A stretch of 64,000 nucleotides of DNA from Paenibacillus_AA sp045062745 (GTDB lineage Bacteria > Bacillota > Bacilli > Paenibacillales > NBRC-103111). The notes beneath the pieces were generated by a model. It saw only the letters and a program-made list of their open reading frames with translations, had not been told where the DNA came from and did no database searches. Both the position numbers and the translations under genes were made by a program. The stretch is from positions 62,001 to 126,000 of the forward strand of contig NZ_JBJGED010000012.1 of NCBI RefSeq assembly GCF_045062745.1, given 5' to 3'. Below are positions 1-8,448 of this stretch, piece after piece (the first letter of the stretch is position 1; every line of letters begins with the position of its first letter).

Positions 1-327
1 TTGTTCACGCCGGAGTCGCTGCCAGGTAAAATCTTGACGAAGATGGGCTTGAAAAACGCCTACAGCGCAGGAAAGGTGGAAATGTACGGCTACTCGACTG
101 CGGGCGTAGAAGCCCTGTCGGCGATCCAAAACGCAAACCTGCTGCATATCATCCAGGATTCGGACAACGTCATCGAGAAAATTTTGAAGGACAACGCCGT
201 TTGGAAGAGCCTCGGCTTCGTAAAGGATAACCGGCTGTACGCGCTCGGCGGCGACACATGGCCGTTCGGCGGTCCCTGGTCGATGGAAACCTTCGTGGAT
301 CGCGTCGTCGCTACCTTCGCCAAATGA
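1..327 (+). CDS. Iron-siderophore ABC transporter substrate-binding protein, C-terminal fragment
   Basis: The frame is open from the first base, so this is the C-terminal 108 residues of a gene that starts left of the window. The sequence fits the C-terminal lobe of FecB/FhuD-type binding proteins: a helix reading ALSAIQNANLLHIIQDSD, then a KSLGFVKDNRLYALGGDTWPF stretch and a closing helix with MetFVDRVV. The family binds ferric siderophores at the outer face of the membrane as a lipoprotein. The stop codon overlaps the start of the following permease gene (ATGA at 324), so the two are translationally coupled. The exact ligand cannot be read from this piece. Confidence 0.8.
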   Translation: MFTPESLPGKILTKMGLKNAYSAGKVEMYGYSTAGVEALSAIQNANLLHIIQDSDNVIEKILKDNAVWKSLGFVKDNRLYALGGDTWPFGGPWSMETFVDRVVATFAK

Positions 328-2402
328 GCCGATCTCTAACCGTCACGCAAACCGGCCCGGCAACAGGCCGGTTTGCTTTGTCGTTACGCTATTTGCTCGT
401 GTTCGGCGGAGGTCTTGCCCTGCTGCTAATGCTCTGGATTGTGCACATCGGCCACGGGGAGACTGACATCAGCACCCATACGGTGCTGAAGGCGGCGCTG
501 AACCCCGATCACAGTCCGGAGCAGCTGTCGGTCCGGACGCTCCGGATGTCGCGTGCTACGCTCGCCGTGCTGGCCGGTGCCGCCCTAGCCGCTGCCGGGG
601 TCCTGCTGCAGACGATAACGCGCAACCCGCTGTCTTCCGCTTCGACGCTCGGGATCAACTCCGGCGCGTTCCTGGCCGTTACGATTGCCATGATCGCGTT
701 CCCCACGCTCAAAAACGAGCATCCGCTTGCCATCGCCTTTATCGGCGGGGTCGCCGCGCTCGCACTCGTCTATGCCATGGGAGGAGGAAGCTCGGCCTCG
801 CCGGTCCGGCTGACGCTCGCCGGAATGGCGGTCACGATGGCGATTGCAGCGGTGACCGGCGCGCTGCAGCTGATCTTCGAGGCGCAGACCGCCCGCTTAT
901 TCCTGTGGGGCTCCGGCTCGCTGAAGACGAGCGATTGGAGCGGCGTGGGCTTCGTTACCCCTTGGATCGGGGCGGGGGCGCTGTGCGCCTTGCTCATGAG
1001 CCGCTCCCTCGATCTGTTCCAGATGGGCGACGAGATGGCGCGAGGCCTCGGCCAGCGCGTCGGCCTTATTCGCCTAGGTGCGATGCTACTGGCGGTGCTG
1101 CTGGCCGCTTCCACCGTCAGCGTGGCGGGCGGCATCGGCTTCATCGGCCTCATCGCGCCCCACTTGGTGCGGCTGCTCGGGATTCGCCGCCATATGCCGC
1201 TGCTGCTGGCGTCGATGATTTGGGGCGGCGCCGTCCTCGTCGGAGCGGACCTGATCACCCGGATGTTCCGCGACGCTTACGGCGAGTTGCCTGTCGGCGC
1301 CGTCACCGCGATGATCGGCGCGCCGTGGATGATCCTACTCGCCTTGCGTGCGCGCAGCGGGGGCCGGCCGGTGCAGCGGGCGGACGAAACCTCGATGTCG
1401 TCCGGGCTCGCCGGCCGCATCCCGTACTCGCTGCTGCTGGGCTTGCTGCTTATAGGCTGCACAGCTGTATGGATCGCGGGCGTTTCGTTCGGCGAGCTCC
1501 GGTTCTCCGTCAGCCAGGTGCTGCATGTGGCGATGGGCAGCGGGGATGACCTGGCCCGCAACATCATGCTGAACATGCGGATGCCGCGGATGCTGATCGC
1601 GGCGTTCGCCGGCGCGGCGCTGGCGATCAGCGGCGTGCTGCTGCAGAGCGTCGTGCGCAACCCGATGGCCGATCCATCCGTCGTCGGCGTGACCTCCGGA
1701 GCGGGCGTAGGGGCCATCTCGCTCTTGATCCTGTTCCCGGCGGTCAGCCTCTCGTGGATCCCTATCGCGGCGTTCGCCGGTGCGGTGCTGTGCGCGACCA
1801 TCGTCTATCTGGCCGCGAGGCGTAGCGGCTTGCAGCCCGCGCTGCTCGCGCTCGTGGGCATCGCCGTCTCGGCCTTCGGCTCCGCGATCATCCAGCTGCT
1901 CGTCGTGAAGGCGCAGTTCCGCGCCGGCCCGGCGCTCGTCTGGCTCGCGGGCAGCACCTACGCCCGCGTCATGCCGCAGCTGTGGCCGCTCCTCGCCTGG
2001 ATGGCCGTGCTGCTGCCGATCGCCTGGTGGCTGCATCGGCGCCTCGACCTGCTCGGGCTGTCGGACGAAGCTTCGACCGGGCTCGGCATCCATGTGCCGC
2101 GCACGCGGCTGTGGGCCGGCGCCGTCGGGGTCGGCCTGGCGGCCGCAGCCGTGGCGACGGTGGGCGCGGTCGGCTTCATCGGCCTGATCGCCCCGCATGC
2201 GGCCCGGCTGCTCGTCGGCCCTCATCACCGCCGCCTGCTGCCGATCGCCGCTCTATTGGGCGCGGTGCTGCTCATGGGTGGCGACCTGGTCGGCCGAGTG
2301 GCGCTCAGCCCGAAGGAAATCCCGTCCGGCCTCGTCGTGGCGCTGCTCGGCGCGCCCTACTTCATCGGATTGATGCGGGCCTCGCAGCGAGGCAAAGCCT
2401 AG
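324..2402 (+). CDS. Fused (double) FecCD-family iron-siderophore ABC permease
   Basis: 692 residues if started at the ATG that overlaps the upstream stop. It is two FecCD/BtuC permease units in tandem, about residues 1-345 and 355-692. Each unit carries the conserved LRMxR...LAGAALAxAGVLLQ, RNPL/RNPM and GFIGLIAPHxxRLL segments, the last being the loop that contacts the ATPase. Many hydrophobic helices are evident in each half. Single FecCD permeases are about 330 residues, so this gene provides both halves of the membrane pore, as FhuB does in enterobacteria. It is coupled to the preceding binding-protein gene. No ATPase gene follows; it may lie left of the window or be shared. Confidence 0.9.
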   Translation: MSRSLTVTQTGPATGRFALSLRYLLVFGGGLALLLMLWIVHIGHGETDISTHTVLKAALNPDHSPEQLSVRTLRMSRATLAVLAGAALAAAGVLLQTITRNPLSSASTLGINSGAFLAVTIAMIAFPTLKNEHPLAIAFIGGVAALALVYAMGGGSSASPVRLTLAGMAVTMAIAAVTGALQLIFEAQTARLFLWGSGSLKTSDWSGVGFVTPWIGAGALCALLMSRSLDLFQMGDEMARGLGQRVGLIRLGAMLLAVLLAASTVSVAGGIGFIGLIAPHLVRLLGIRRHMPLLLASMIWGGAVLVGADLITRMFRDAYGELPVGAVTAMIGAPWMILLALRARSGGRPVQRADETSMSSGLAGRIPYSLLLGLLLIGCTAVWIAGVSFGELRFSVSQVLHVAMGSGDDLARNIMLNMRMPRMLIAAFAGAALAISGVLLQSVVRNPMADPSVVGVTSGAGVGAISLLILFPAVSLSWIPIAAFAGAVLCATIVYLAARRSGLQPALLALVGIAVSAFGSAIIQLLVVKAQFRAGPALVWLAGSTYARVMPQLWPLLAWMAVLLPIAWWLHRRLDLLGLSDEASTGLGIHVPRTRLWAGAVGVGLAAAAVATVGAVGFIGLIAPHAARLLVGPHHRRLLPIAALLGAVLLMGGDLVGRVALSPKEIPSGLVVALLGAPYFIGLMRASQRGKA

Positions 2403-2421
2403 CGAATACGTTCTACTATTG

Positions 2422-2457
2422 AACAGCCCGACCGGAGCGTGATCCGGTCGGGCTGTT
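2422..2457 (+). terminator. Hairpin after the iron importer genes
   Basis: A perfect 15-bp stem (2422-2436 with 2443-2457) closes a 6-base loop directly downstream of the permease gene. The T-tract after it is poor (ttgcg), so it may be a weak intrinsic terminator or an mRNA 3' protecting hairpin. Confidence 0.6.
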
Positions 2458-2535
2458 GCGTCTGACTAACCGTGCTTCGCATTGCGCTAAGAGGACCATT
2501 TGGTGTTAAATAGTAGAGACGGAGGGGATATTCGG

Positions 2536-3297
2536 ATGAAGGCGTGGTATGAAGAAAGCTTTGGTACAGACTACCTGCTGGTCTATAAACACCGGGACAA
2601 GGCAGGAGCCAGTGACGAAGTCCGCACGATGATCGGCTGGCTCGGGCTGCCCGAGGGGGCGTCGGTGCTCGATCTGTGCTGCGGCATGGGACGCCATGCG
2701 CTGGCTCTGGCCGATGCGGGATGCCGGGTGACGGGCATCGATCTGTCCGGTGCGTTGCTGTACGAGGCGGAGCGGCTGGATGTCGCGAGGCGCGTGAAGT
2801 GGCGGCAGGGGGATATGCGCGAGCTGCCTTACCAGGCCGAGACGTTCGACGCGGTCGTGAACTTGTTCACCTCCTTCGGCTATTTTCAGGATGACGAGCA
2901 GAATTTGCTTGTCTTGAAGGAGCTTCACCGGGTGTTGAAACGAGGCGGCCGGTTCCTCATTGATTTCTTGAACCCGGAGGACGTCCGGGCTCGGCTAGTT
3001 CCCCATTCTGTCCGCATCGAGGAAGGGAAGAGGATCGAAGAGACGCGCACGATCGAGGACGGGTATGTCCGCAAGCGGATCGTAGTGAGCGAGGAAGGCC
3101 GAGAGGACCGGCGATACATAGAGCAGGTGAAGCTGTACGAGCTGTCCGAATTCCGACGCTTCCTGCAGGAGGCCGGACTGGTGCTGGAGGACGTCCGGGG
3201 CGGCTATGACGGACTCCCGTACTGCCCGGACAGCTCCAGACGGTTGATCCTGATCGGCTCGAAGCCGAAATCCAATAGAGATAGAGGGACCGCATGA
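2536..3297 (+). CDS. Class I SAM-dependent methyltransferase
   Basis: 253 residues from the ATG at 2536, chosen because GGAGGGG sits 8 bases upstream; a TTG at 2500 is in frame but has no such site. The SAM-binding motif I is VLDLCCGMGRHALALADAG at residues 44-62, followed by an acidic strand end (GIDLS) and a post-I region MRELPYQAETFDAVV typical of methyltransferase types 11/25. The substrate cannot be told. The stop overlaps the next gene's start (ATGA at 3294), and the operon continues with an MBL-fold hydrolase and an AlkZ-related protein. Confidence 0.85.
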   Translation: MKAWYEESFGTDYLLVYKHRDKAGASDEVRTMIGWLGLPEGASVLDLCCGMGRHALALADAGCRVTGIDLSGALLYEAERLDVARRVKWRQGDMRELPYQAETFDAVVNLFTSFGYFQDDEQNLLVLKELHRVLKRGGRFLIDFLNPEDVRARLVPHSVRIEEGKRIEETRTIEDGYVRKRIVVSEEGREDRRYIEQVKLYELSEFRRFLQEAGLVLEDVRGGYDGLPYCPDSSRRLILIGSKPKSNRDRGTA

Positions 3298-4286
3298 GAA
3301 CGACTAGAATAGAGATTCGAGATGGGTTCTGGCAGGTGAAGGTGCCGCTGCCTTTCCCGCTTCGCTGGGTGAACAGTTACATGCTCCGAGGCCGGGACGG
3401 CTGGACCGTCATCGATCCCGGTCTGCATACGCCGGAGTCGGAGGCGCTTTGGGTGGAGACGCTCAGCGCGCTCGGCATCGGGCTTGGCGATGTGGAACAG
3501 GTGGTGCTCACTCACCATCATCCCGATCATTACGGCTTGAGCGGCTGGTTTCAAGCCGGGAGCGGAGGCGCACCGGTCTACTTGTCCCGCACGGGTGGGG
3601 AGCAGGTTCGCGAGCTGTGGGGCGAAGGGGAACCGATGGGGGAGCGGCTGCTCACCTTATTCCTGCTGCATGGGCTGGACAAGCAGCTCGCGGAGCCGAT
3701 GGAAGAGCACATGCACAGCTTCATCCCGCAGGTGTCTCCGCAGCCGGAGCTGACCGTTCTGGAGCCGGACGCCATCGTGCGGCTGGGCGACAGGCCGTTC
3801 CGATCGATCCATACGCCAGGCCACGCCGACGGGCATCTGAGCCTCCTCGACGAGGAACGGGCGGAGCTCATCTGCGGGGACCATGTGCTGCCGCATATTA
3901 CGCCGAACGTCGGCTTCTTGCCGGGGTTCGATCCGAACCCGCTCCGCACCTACCTGGCGAGCCTCGAGGAGGCGGCCGACCGTCGTGTCGAGCGGGCGTA
4001 TCCGGGCCACCGGGAGCCGTTCGCCGGCTATGCCGAGCGCGCGGTCGAGATCGTCCGCCATCACGAGGAGCGGCTGCAGCGGATGCAGGAGCTGCTGGGC
4101 GAGCGGCCGCACAACGCGTACGCGCTGTGCCGGGCGCTGTTCGGTGACCGGCTGTCCGTGCATCAGCTACGCTTCGCCTTGTCGGAGACGATTGCGCACG
4201 TCATCTACATGCACGAGCTCGGTCAAGTGCGTGAGCTGCAGGCTGAAGACGGGACCCTCTTATACGGAATCCCGGCCAACCATTAA
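3294..4286 (+). CDS. Metallo-beta-lactamase-fold hydrolase
   Basis: 330 residues. The zinc-binding signature HHHPDH is at residues 74-79, with later metal ligands in IHTPGHADGH (about residue 163) and CGDHVLPH (about 190), the standard order of the glyoxalase II / LACTB2-like branch. A C-terminal helical segment of about 70 residues (HHEERLQRMQELL onward) resembles the winged-helix-like tail of LACTB2-type proteins. It overlaps the methyltransferase gene by 4 bases, so both are made from one mRNA. The substrate is unknown; thioesters or phosphodiesters are the usual family choices. Confidence 0.85.
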   Translation: MRTTRIEIRDGFWQVKVPLPFPLRWVNSYMLRGRDGWTVIDPGLHTPESEALWVETLSALGIGLGDVEQVVLTHHHPDHYGLSGWFQAGSGGAPVYLSRTGGEQVRELWGEGEPMGERLLTLFLLHGLDKQLAEPMEEHMHSFIPQVSPQPELTVLEPDAIVRLGDRPFRSIHTPGHADGHLSLLDEERAELICGDHVLPHITPNVGFLPGFDPNPLRTYLASLEEAADRRVERAYPGHREPFAGYAERAVEIVRHHEERLQRMQELLGERPHNAYALCRALFGDRLSVHQLRFALSETIAHVIYMHELGQVRELQAEDGTLLYGIPANH

Positions 4287-4309
4287 GAGAACGAGAGGAG
4301 CAAGTGAAC

Positions 4310-5017
4310 ATGGCTTCGTCAACAAAAACAACTACCTCAACTGTCGAGTGGGAGTTGGCGGATACGTACGAGGAAGCGGCGGCGGTCATCGCCCGAGTCG
4401 GCATTCTCCCTTTATCCTCCTTATTCCCGGAGCATCCGTCGCTGGAATCGATAACCCGCCGGGAAGCGTGGCATACCGGCCTGGCTACCGACCCTTGGCT
4501 GTGGAGGGACCGGTTCGCCGGCGAGGGAGTCGCCGCGTATGGCCGGTTTATGGCGAAAAAGCCGATCCTGGCGGATGCGGCCTTGTTCCCGCTCCTGCAA
4601 GCGGCGCTGCAACCGGCTAAGGGCCTTAGAAGCCGCTACGCGGACGGGCTTGTGTCGAAGGATATGCTGAGGATCTACGACATTGTGGAAGGGCATGAGG
4701 GCGTCGATGTCCGGGAGCTTCGCCGCGCGTCCGGGCTGCAGGACAAGGAGTCCAAGAAGCGGTTCGACGCCGCCCTGATCGAGCTACAGAGCACAGGCGA
4801 CATCGTCATCTCCGGCATCTCGGACCGGTTGAACGACCAAGGCGTGAAGAGCGGCTGGAACAGCACCTGCTACATGCTCGCTACGCAGTGGATGGCCCGG
4901 CATGGTTTGGAGCCGGTCCATATGGACCGCACCTCAGCGCGAAACGAGCTGTTAGCTCGGTTCGGCGAGGTTAGCCGGGAAGCCGCCGTTCAGAAGCTTG
5001 ACAAGCTGCTGCGGTGA
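4310..5017 (+). CDS. AlkZ-related (YcaQ-like) protein
   Basis: 235 residues from ATG 4310; a GTG two codons earlier (4304) is also possible, with GAGAGGAG at 4292-4299. Segments such as REAWHTGLATDPWLWRDR, AYGRFM, DGLVSKDMLRIYDIV and VDVRELRR resemble proteins annotated as AlkZ-related in clostridia and bacilli, a shorter relative of the YcaQ/AlkZ DNA glycosylases that unhook interstrand crosslinks. The winged-helix like segments fit; glycosylase activity is not shown. It follows the MBL gene by 23 bases, so it is the third gene of this operon. The assignment rests on remembered family resemblance. Confidence 0.6.
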   Translation: MASSTKTTTSTVEWELADTYEEAAAVIARVGILPLSSLFPEHPSLESITRREAWHTGLATDPWLWRDRFAGEGVAAYGRFMAKKPILADAALFPLLQAALQPAKGLRSRYADGLVSKDMLRIYDIVEGHEGVDVRELRRASGLQDKESKKRFDAALIELQSTGDIVISGISDRLNDQGVKSGWNSTCYMLATQWMARHGLEPVHMDRTSARNELLARFGEVSREAAVQKLDKLLR

Positions 5018-5039
5018 TCGATCGGGGTTATCTCCGCCG

Positions 5040-5888
5040 CTAGTTCTGCGTCTGCAGCCGTCGCTCCACCCAATCGACCATCGCCGTGAATACGGTGTCG
5101 CGGTCCAGCTCGTTGTGCAGCTCATGCTTGAGGCCCGGCCATTCCCGGAACTCGGCTTTCCCCAGGGAACGCTCCGAGAATTGCCGGCTCGCGTGGATCG
5201 AGGTGACCTTATCGTTCCCGCCGTGCAGGAGCAGGATGGGCACACCGAGCTCGCCCGCATGCTGGAGCGCCCATCGCCCGGCACGCGCCACCCCGAAGAA
5301 GAACCTTGCCGTAATGTGGCCATGGCGAACGGTATCCTCCTCGATCCGGCGGATCATGACCGGATCCGAGGTCAAGTTGTTCGGCCTCATCGGCCGGTAA
5401 TTGGAGTACTGGGGATACAACCGTTCCATGAGGCTTCCCATCACGTATGTCAGCTTCGGCGGATCGAAAGCCAGCTTGAGCCAGGGGCTCGAGATGATCG
5501 CCCCTTGGATGTCCGGCTTGCGCCGCAGCAAGTAGTTAAGCGTCACATTGCCGCCCATGCTGTGTCCGTACAGGAACCGGGGCACGCCCGGATAACGCTT
5601 GTCGGCTTCCTCCAGCATCCGGTCGATGCCTTCCAGGAGATGCTCATACGTGGGCGCATGCCCGCGCTGTCCCTCGGTCTGGCCGTGCCCCCGTTGGTCG
5701 AAGAGCAGCACGGCGTAGCCTTGCTCCACGAACATCTCCGCCACGTGCCTATACAGCTCCGTATGCTCTCCCATGCCGTGTACGATGCCGATCACGGCCC
5801 GAACGCCGCTCCGGGTCTCGGGTTCGTGGGCGCACGCGAACATCCGGGTCCCGTCCCCGCAACGCCATTCGAACGATTCATAAGCCAT
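5040..5888 (-). CDS. Alpha/beta hydrolase, monoacylglycerol lipase / lysophospholipase type
   Basis: 282 residues from the ATG at 5888, chosen for the AAGGGGG upstream and because the reading frame before it lacks any domain. The nucleophile elbow is GHSMGG (FLYGHSMGGNVTLNYLL), the acid residue is in LLLHGGNDKVTS and the histidine in GLKHELHNE, giving a complete catalytic triad. The oxyanion region IGIVHGMGEHTELY and FDQRGHGQTEG fit the Hydrolase_4 family, which includes B. subtilis YtpA. No signal peptide is visible, so it is cytoplasmic or membrane-associated. It lies 23 bases after the upstream minus-strand gene, so is likely co-transcribed with it. Confidence 0.85.
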   Translation of the reverse strand: MAYESFEWRCGDGTRMFACAHEPETRSGVRAVIGIVHGMGEHTELYRHVAEMFVEQGYAVLLFDQRGHGQTEGQRGHAPTYEHLLEGIDRMLEEADKRYPGVPRFLYGHSMGGNVTLNYLLRRKPDIQGAIISSPWLKLAFDPPKLTYVMGSLMERLYPQYSNYRPMRPNNLTSDPVMIRRIEEDTVRHGHITARFFFGVARAGRWALQHAGELGVPILLLHGGNDKVTSIHASRQFSERSLGKAEFREWPGLKHELHNELDRDTVFTAMVDWVERRLQTQN

Positions 5889-5911
5889 CCAGGCCGCCCC
5901 CTTGTAACAAA

Positions 5912-6742
5912 CTAATTGATTAGCGCCAACATCTGGTACACCGGCCGGTTGTCCCCAGCGAGGCGGACTTGCCTGCTCCGCAGCTGCGAAGAACCGTCCC
6001 CATCGAGGAATATTCCGTCCACCAAACCGCGATGACCTAATGTCTCTAGAATCGCGGCGCGGAATTGCGGGACTGTGCACGGGGTCGGAGTCACGATCAT
6101 GTACACGTTCTGCCGAGTGTCGTACACAAGCCCGGAACGAAGCCGCTCTTCGTCATACGCCGGCATCTGCTCCTCGATCATGCTCGCTTCCCAGCTCGTC
6201 TCCCGGTCCAGCCCCATGCTGACGCCGCCCTGCGCCCAGAAGCGCCGAGGGTCGGTCACCCGCAGCTCGCTCGCATCCGCCGCCACCTGCACGGAGAACC
6301 GCTGCGCAGCCTCATCCCAGACGAGCGTCCCGCGCCGTAGGTCGGAGTCCACGCCTCGGTTGAACCAGCCGGAGCCGTACTGCTCCGGTTCGCCCTTCAC
6401 CGGCCGGCCGTTCTTCACGGCGATGCTCAGCAAATAGCCTTCCCAGAAAAAACCTCCGTTGATTCCATAGAAAGGAGCCGCGGTCACATTGCTCTCGATC
6501 GGCACCAGCTGAATGTTATCCGGTCGAGTCTCCATCATATGCAGCACAATCCCGTCGGCGGAACGAAGCTTCATGTAAGTATAGTGGGTCGGATAGATCG
6601 GTTCCTGTCGCGGATGGAAGACGATTAGAGTCGTCGCGAGGCTGATCAGGAAGACGATGGCCACGAGGGCCCTATGCGATCTCAGAGGGGCTGGAAGCCG
6701 GGCCAGCCATACTCTCGTTTGGGAAGCGATGGATGGTTTCAT
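5912..6742 (-). CDS. Phosphodiester glycosidase family protein (NAGPA/DUF2233 domain), membrane-anchored
   Basis: 276 residues. One hydrophobic segment (ALVAIVFLISLATTLIVF, about residues 26-43) anchors it, with the rest outside the cell. The body matches the NAGPA/DUF2233 fold: NVTAAPFYGINGGFFWEGYLLS, a central QGGVSMGLDRE, then TPTPCTVPQFRAAIL and the acidic LDGDGSSQL motif (the family often has LDGGGSS). The family removes GlcNAc from phosphodiesters or acts on wall and spore glycans. The chosen ATG has no ribosome binding site; instead a TATAAT lies about 8 bases upstream, so the message may be leaderless, or translation may start at an internal GTG just before the membrane segment. Confidence 0.75.
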   Translation of the reverse strand: MKPSIASQTRVWLARLPAPLRSHRALVAIVFLISLATTLIVFHPRQEPIYPTHYTYMKLRSADGIVLHMMETRPDNIQLVPIESNVTAAPFYGINGGFFWEGYLLSIAVKNGRPVKGEPEQYGSGWFNRGVDSDLRRGTLVWDEAAQRFSVQVAADASELRVTDPRRFWAQGGVSMGLDRETSWEASMIEEQMPAYDEERLRSGLVYDTRQNVYMIVTPTPCTVPQFRAAILETLGHRGLVDGIFLDGDGSSQLRSRQVRLAGDNRPVYQMLALIN

Positions 6743-6804
6743 ACTTTGGATTATACTGGATTTCGGTTCGCGAAAATAGATGGTTCCCCATCACTTCCGA
6801 AGGC

Positions 6805-7407
6805 TTACCGGGATTCTTCGTTCTGATTCAGGATACCGTAGAAAAACAGGTCGATGATTTCCTCCACGCCCCCCGGCCGGTCCAACTGGCTTATGACTTC
6901 CTCCGAGAACGCGGCTATCGCTTGAGTGAGCAAATTCATATACATGAGCAGCGCCTCGTCATGAATGTGGCTTCGCACTTTCCCGTACGCCCTGCCCTCC
7001 TGAACCAGCTTCAGGAATAACGGAATCGAGTGCTCGTGATTAAAGGCTTGGACGTAAGCGTGCATCTCCGGATTGTCCGCAATAAGCCTCACGTAAGTAT
7101 CCGGATGCACGAGCTGGGACGCTTCGCGCTTCATCAGGATCATCCGCTTCAGCTTCTCGTCGAAGGACAGGCCGCTTTCCACCAGCTGTTTGAACTGCTC
7201 GACTCTGTCGCCGAACATCCGCTTGAGCGCGGCGATCAGCAGCGCTTCCTTGCTGCCGTAGTAATTATAGATCGTCACCTGGGAGACGCGGGCAAGCTTT
7301 GCGATCTCGGCGACCGCGATGTCCTGCACCGGCTTATGAAGCATTTGGATGGCGCATTGCTCGATTTGGTCCATTTTGGCTTTCGTTCGTTTCTGAAACC
7401 CGTTCAA
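6805..7407 (-). CDS. TetR/AcrR-family transcriptional regulator
   Basis: 200 residues if started at the TTG at 7407, which has GGGGG 8 bases upstream; the frame stays open further upstream but that part has no family resemblance and overlaps promoter-like sequence. The N-terminal helix-turn-helix is clear: VAEIAKLARVSQVTIYNYYGSKEALLIAAL (helix 3 with YNYYGSKE). The C-terminal 130 residues form the variable ligand-binding helices. It is transcribed divergently from an ABC exporter operon (7567-9257), the usual arrangement for a local repressor, and upstream of the two minus-strand enzyme genes. Confidence 0.85.
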   Translation of the reverse strand: MNGFQKRTKAKMDQIEQCAIQMLHKPVQDIAVAEIAKLARVSQVTIYNYYGSKEALLIAALKRMFGDRVEQFKQLVESGLSFDEKLKRMILMKREASQLVHPDTYVRLIADNPEMHAYVQAFNHEHSIPLFLKLVQEGRAYGKVRSHIHDEALLMYMNLLTQAIAAFSEEVISQLDRPGGVEEIIDLFFYGILNQNEESR

Positions 7408-7566
7408 CGCGGTGGCCCCCAGACTTTCGATATGTGCTTCTAGTATACCATGTTTTGAAATATTTTTGCATTCATAGTTTAAAACTACTTCACAAATCGG
7501 AGGGGAAGGTGTATATTGGTTTTGAACTAATCGATGTATCATATTTCAAAAAAAGAAGGTGCAAGC
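7408..7566. promoter_or_regulatory. Divergent control region between tetR-like gene and ABC exporter
   Basis: The 159-bp A+T-rich gap holds a TATACT -10-like box for the minus-strand regulator (plus-strand 7442-7447). The repressor operator is expected here, but no clean palindrome could be assigned; the nearly symmetric AGTTTAAAACT at 7477-7487 is a candidate only. Confidence 0.4.
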
Positions 7567-8448
7567 ATGATTAAACTGGATCGGTTGACGCGTACGTTCA
7601 AGAACGGCAAAGGGATTTTCGATGTGTCGTTCGAGGTAGGGCGCGGCGAGGTGTTCGGATTCATAGGTCCGAACGGCGCCGGGAAGTCGACCACCATTCG
7701 CCACCTGATGGGCTTCGCCCGGGCGGATCGGGGCCAGGCCATTGTGAACGGAATGGACGCATGGAAGGATGCGCCGGAGATTAAACGTTATGTCGGCTAT
7801 TTGCCTGGGGAGATTGCGTTTCTCGAGCGAATGAGCGGCTTGGAATTCCTCCAACTGCTGGGCGACATGCGCGGGATGAAGTCCACCAAGAAACGCGAGA
7901 CGCTCATACAGCGGTTCGAGTTCGATCCGGGTACTCCGATCGTGAAGATGTCCAAGGGGATGAAGCAAAAGGTAGGGCTTGTCGCCGCCTTCATGCACGA
8001 TCCATATATCGTCGTGTTAGATGAGCCGACCTCGGGTCTCGATCCGCTCATGCAGCAACGGTTCATCGAGCTGATCCTGGAGGAGAAGCAGGCAGGCAAG
8101 ACGATCTTCATGTCCTCCCATATTTTCACCGAGATGGAGAAGACGTGCGACCGGGCCGCGATGATCAAGGATGGACGCATCATTCTCGAGGAATCGATCG
8201 AAGCGATCCGCGCCCGACGGAAGCAAAAGCTGTTCGTGACGCTGGCGGACGAAGAAGAGGCAAGGCGGTTCGTCGGTCATCCGCTCGTCGCCTCCGTGAA
8301 CGGGAGAGTCGCCGAATTTCATATACAGGACAATTGGAATGAGATAATCCGGCTGCTGTCGACGGTCCGGGTCGTGAAGCTCCAGGAGATCGAGCAAGAC
8401 CTGGAGGACTTGTTCTTGAACTATTACGCAAAGGAGGGCTCGCAATGA
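7567..8448 (+). CDS. ABC exporter ATP-binding protein
   Basis: 293 residues from ATG 7567 (GAAGGTG 8 bases upstream). Walker A is GPNGAGKST (residues 35-43), the signature motif is degenerate MSKGMKQKVGLV, Walker B is YIVVLDEPTSGLDP, and the switch histidine follows in FMSSHIFTEME. The sequence fits the CcmA/DrrA-like ATPases of ABC-2 exporters. A C-terminal extension of about 70 residues ends in LQEIEQDLEDLFLNYYAKE, typical of this group. It overlaps its permease gene by 4 bases. The exported substrate is not known; control by the divergent TetR-type gene suggests a toxic compound. Confidence 0.9.
   Translation: MIKLDRLTRTFKNGKGIFDVSFEVGRGEVFGFIGPNGAGKSTTIRHLMGFARADRGQAIVNGMDAWKDAPEIKRYVGYLPGEIAFLERMSGLEFLQLLGDMRGMKSTKKRETLIQRFEFDPGTPIVKMSKGMKQKVGLVAAFMHDPYIVVLDEPTSGLDPLMQQRFIELILEEKQAGKTIFMSSHIFTEMEKTCDRAAMIKDGRIILEESIEAIRARRKQKLFVTLADEEEARRFVGHPLVASVNGRVAEFHIQDNWNEIIRLLSTVRVVKLQEIEQDLEDLFLNYYAKEGSQ

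Noticed and set aside
1335..2228. Long open frame on the minus strand across the iron permease gene
   Set aside because: It mirrors a G+C-rich real gene, is rich in Arg, Asp, His and Gln, and has no ribosome binding site or recognisable domain.
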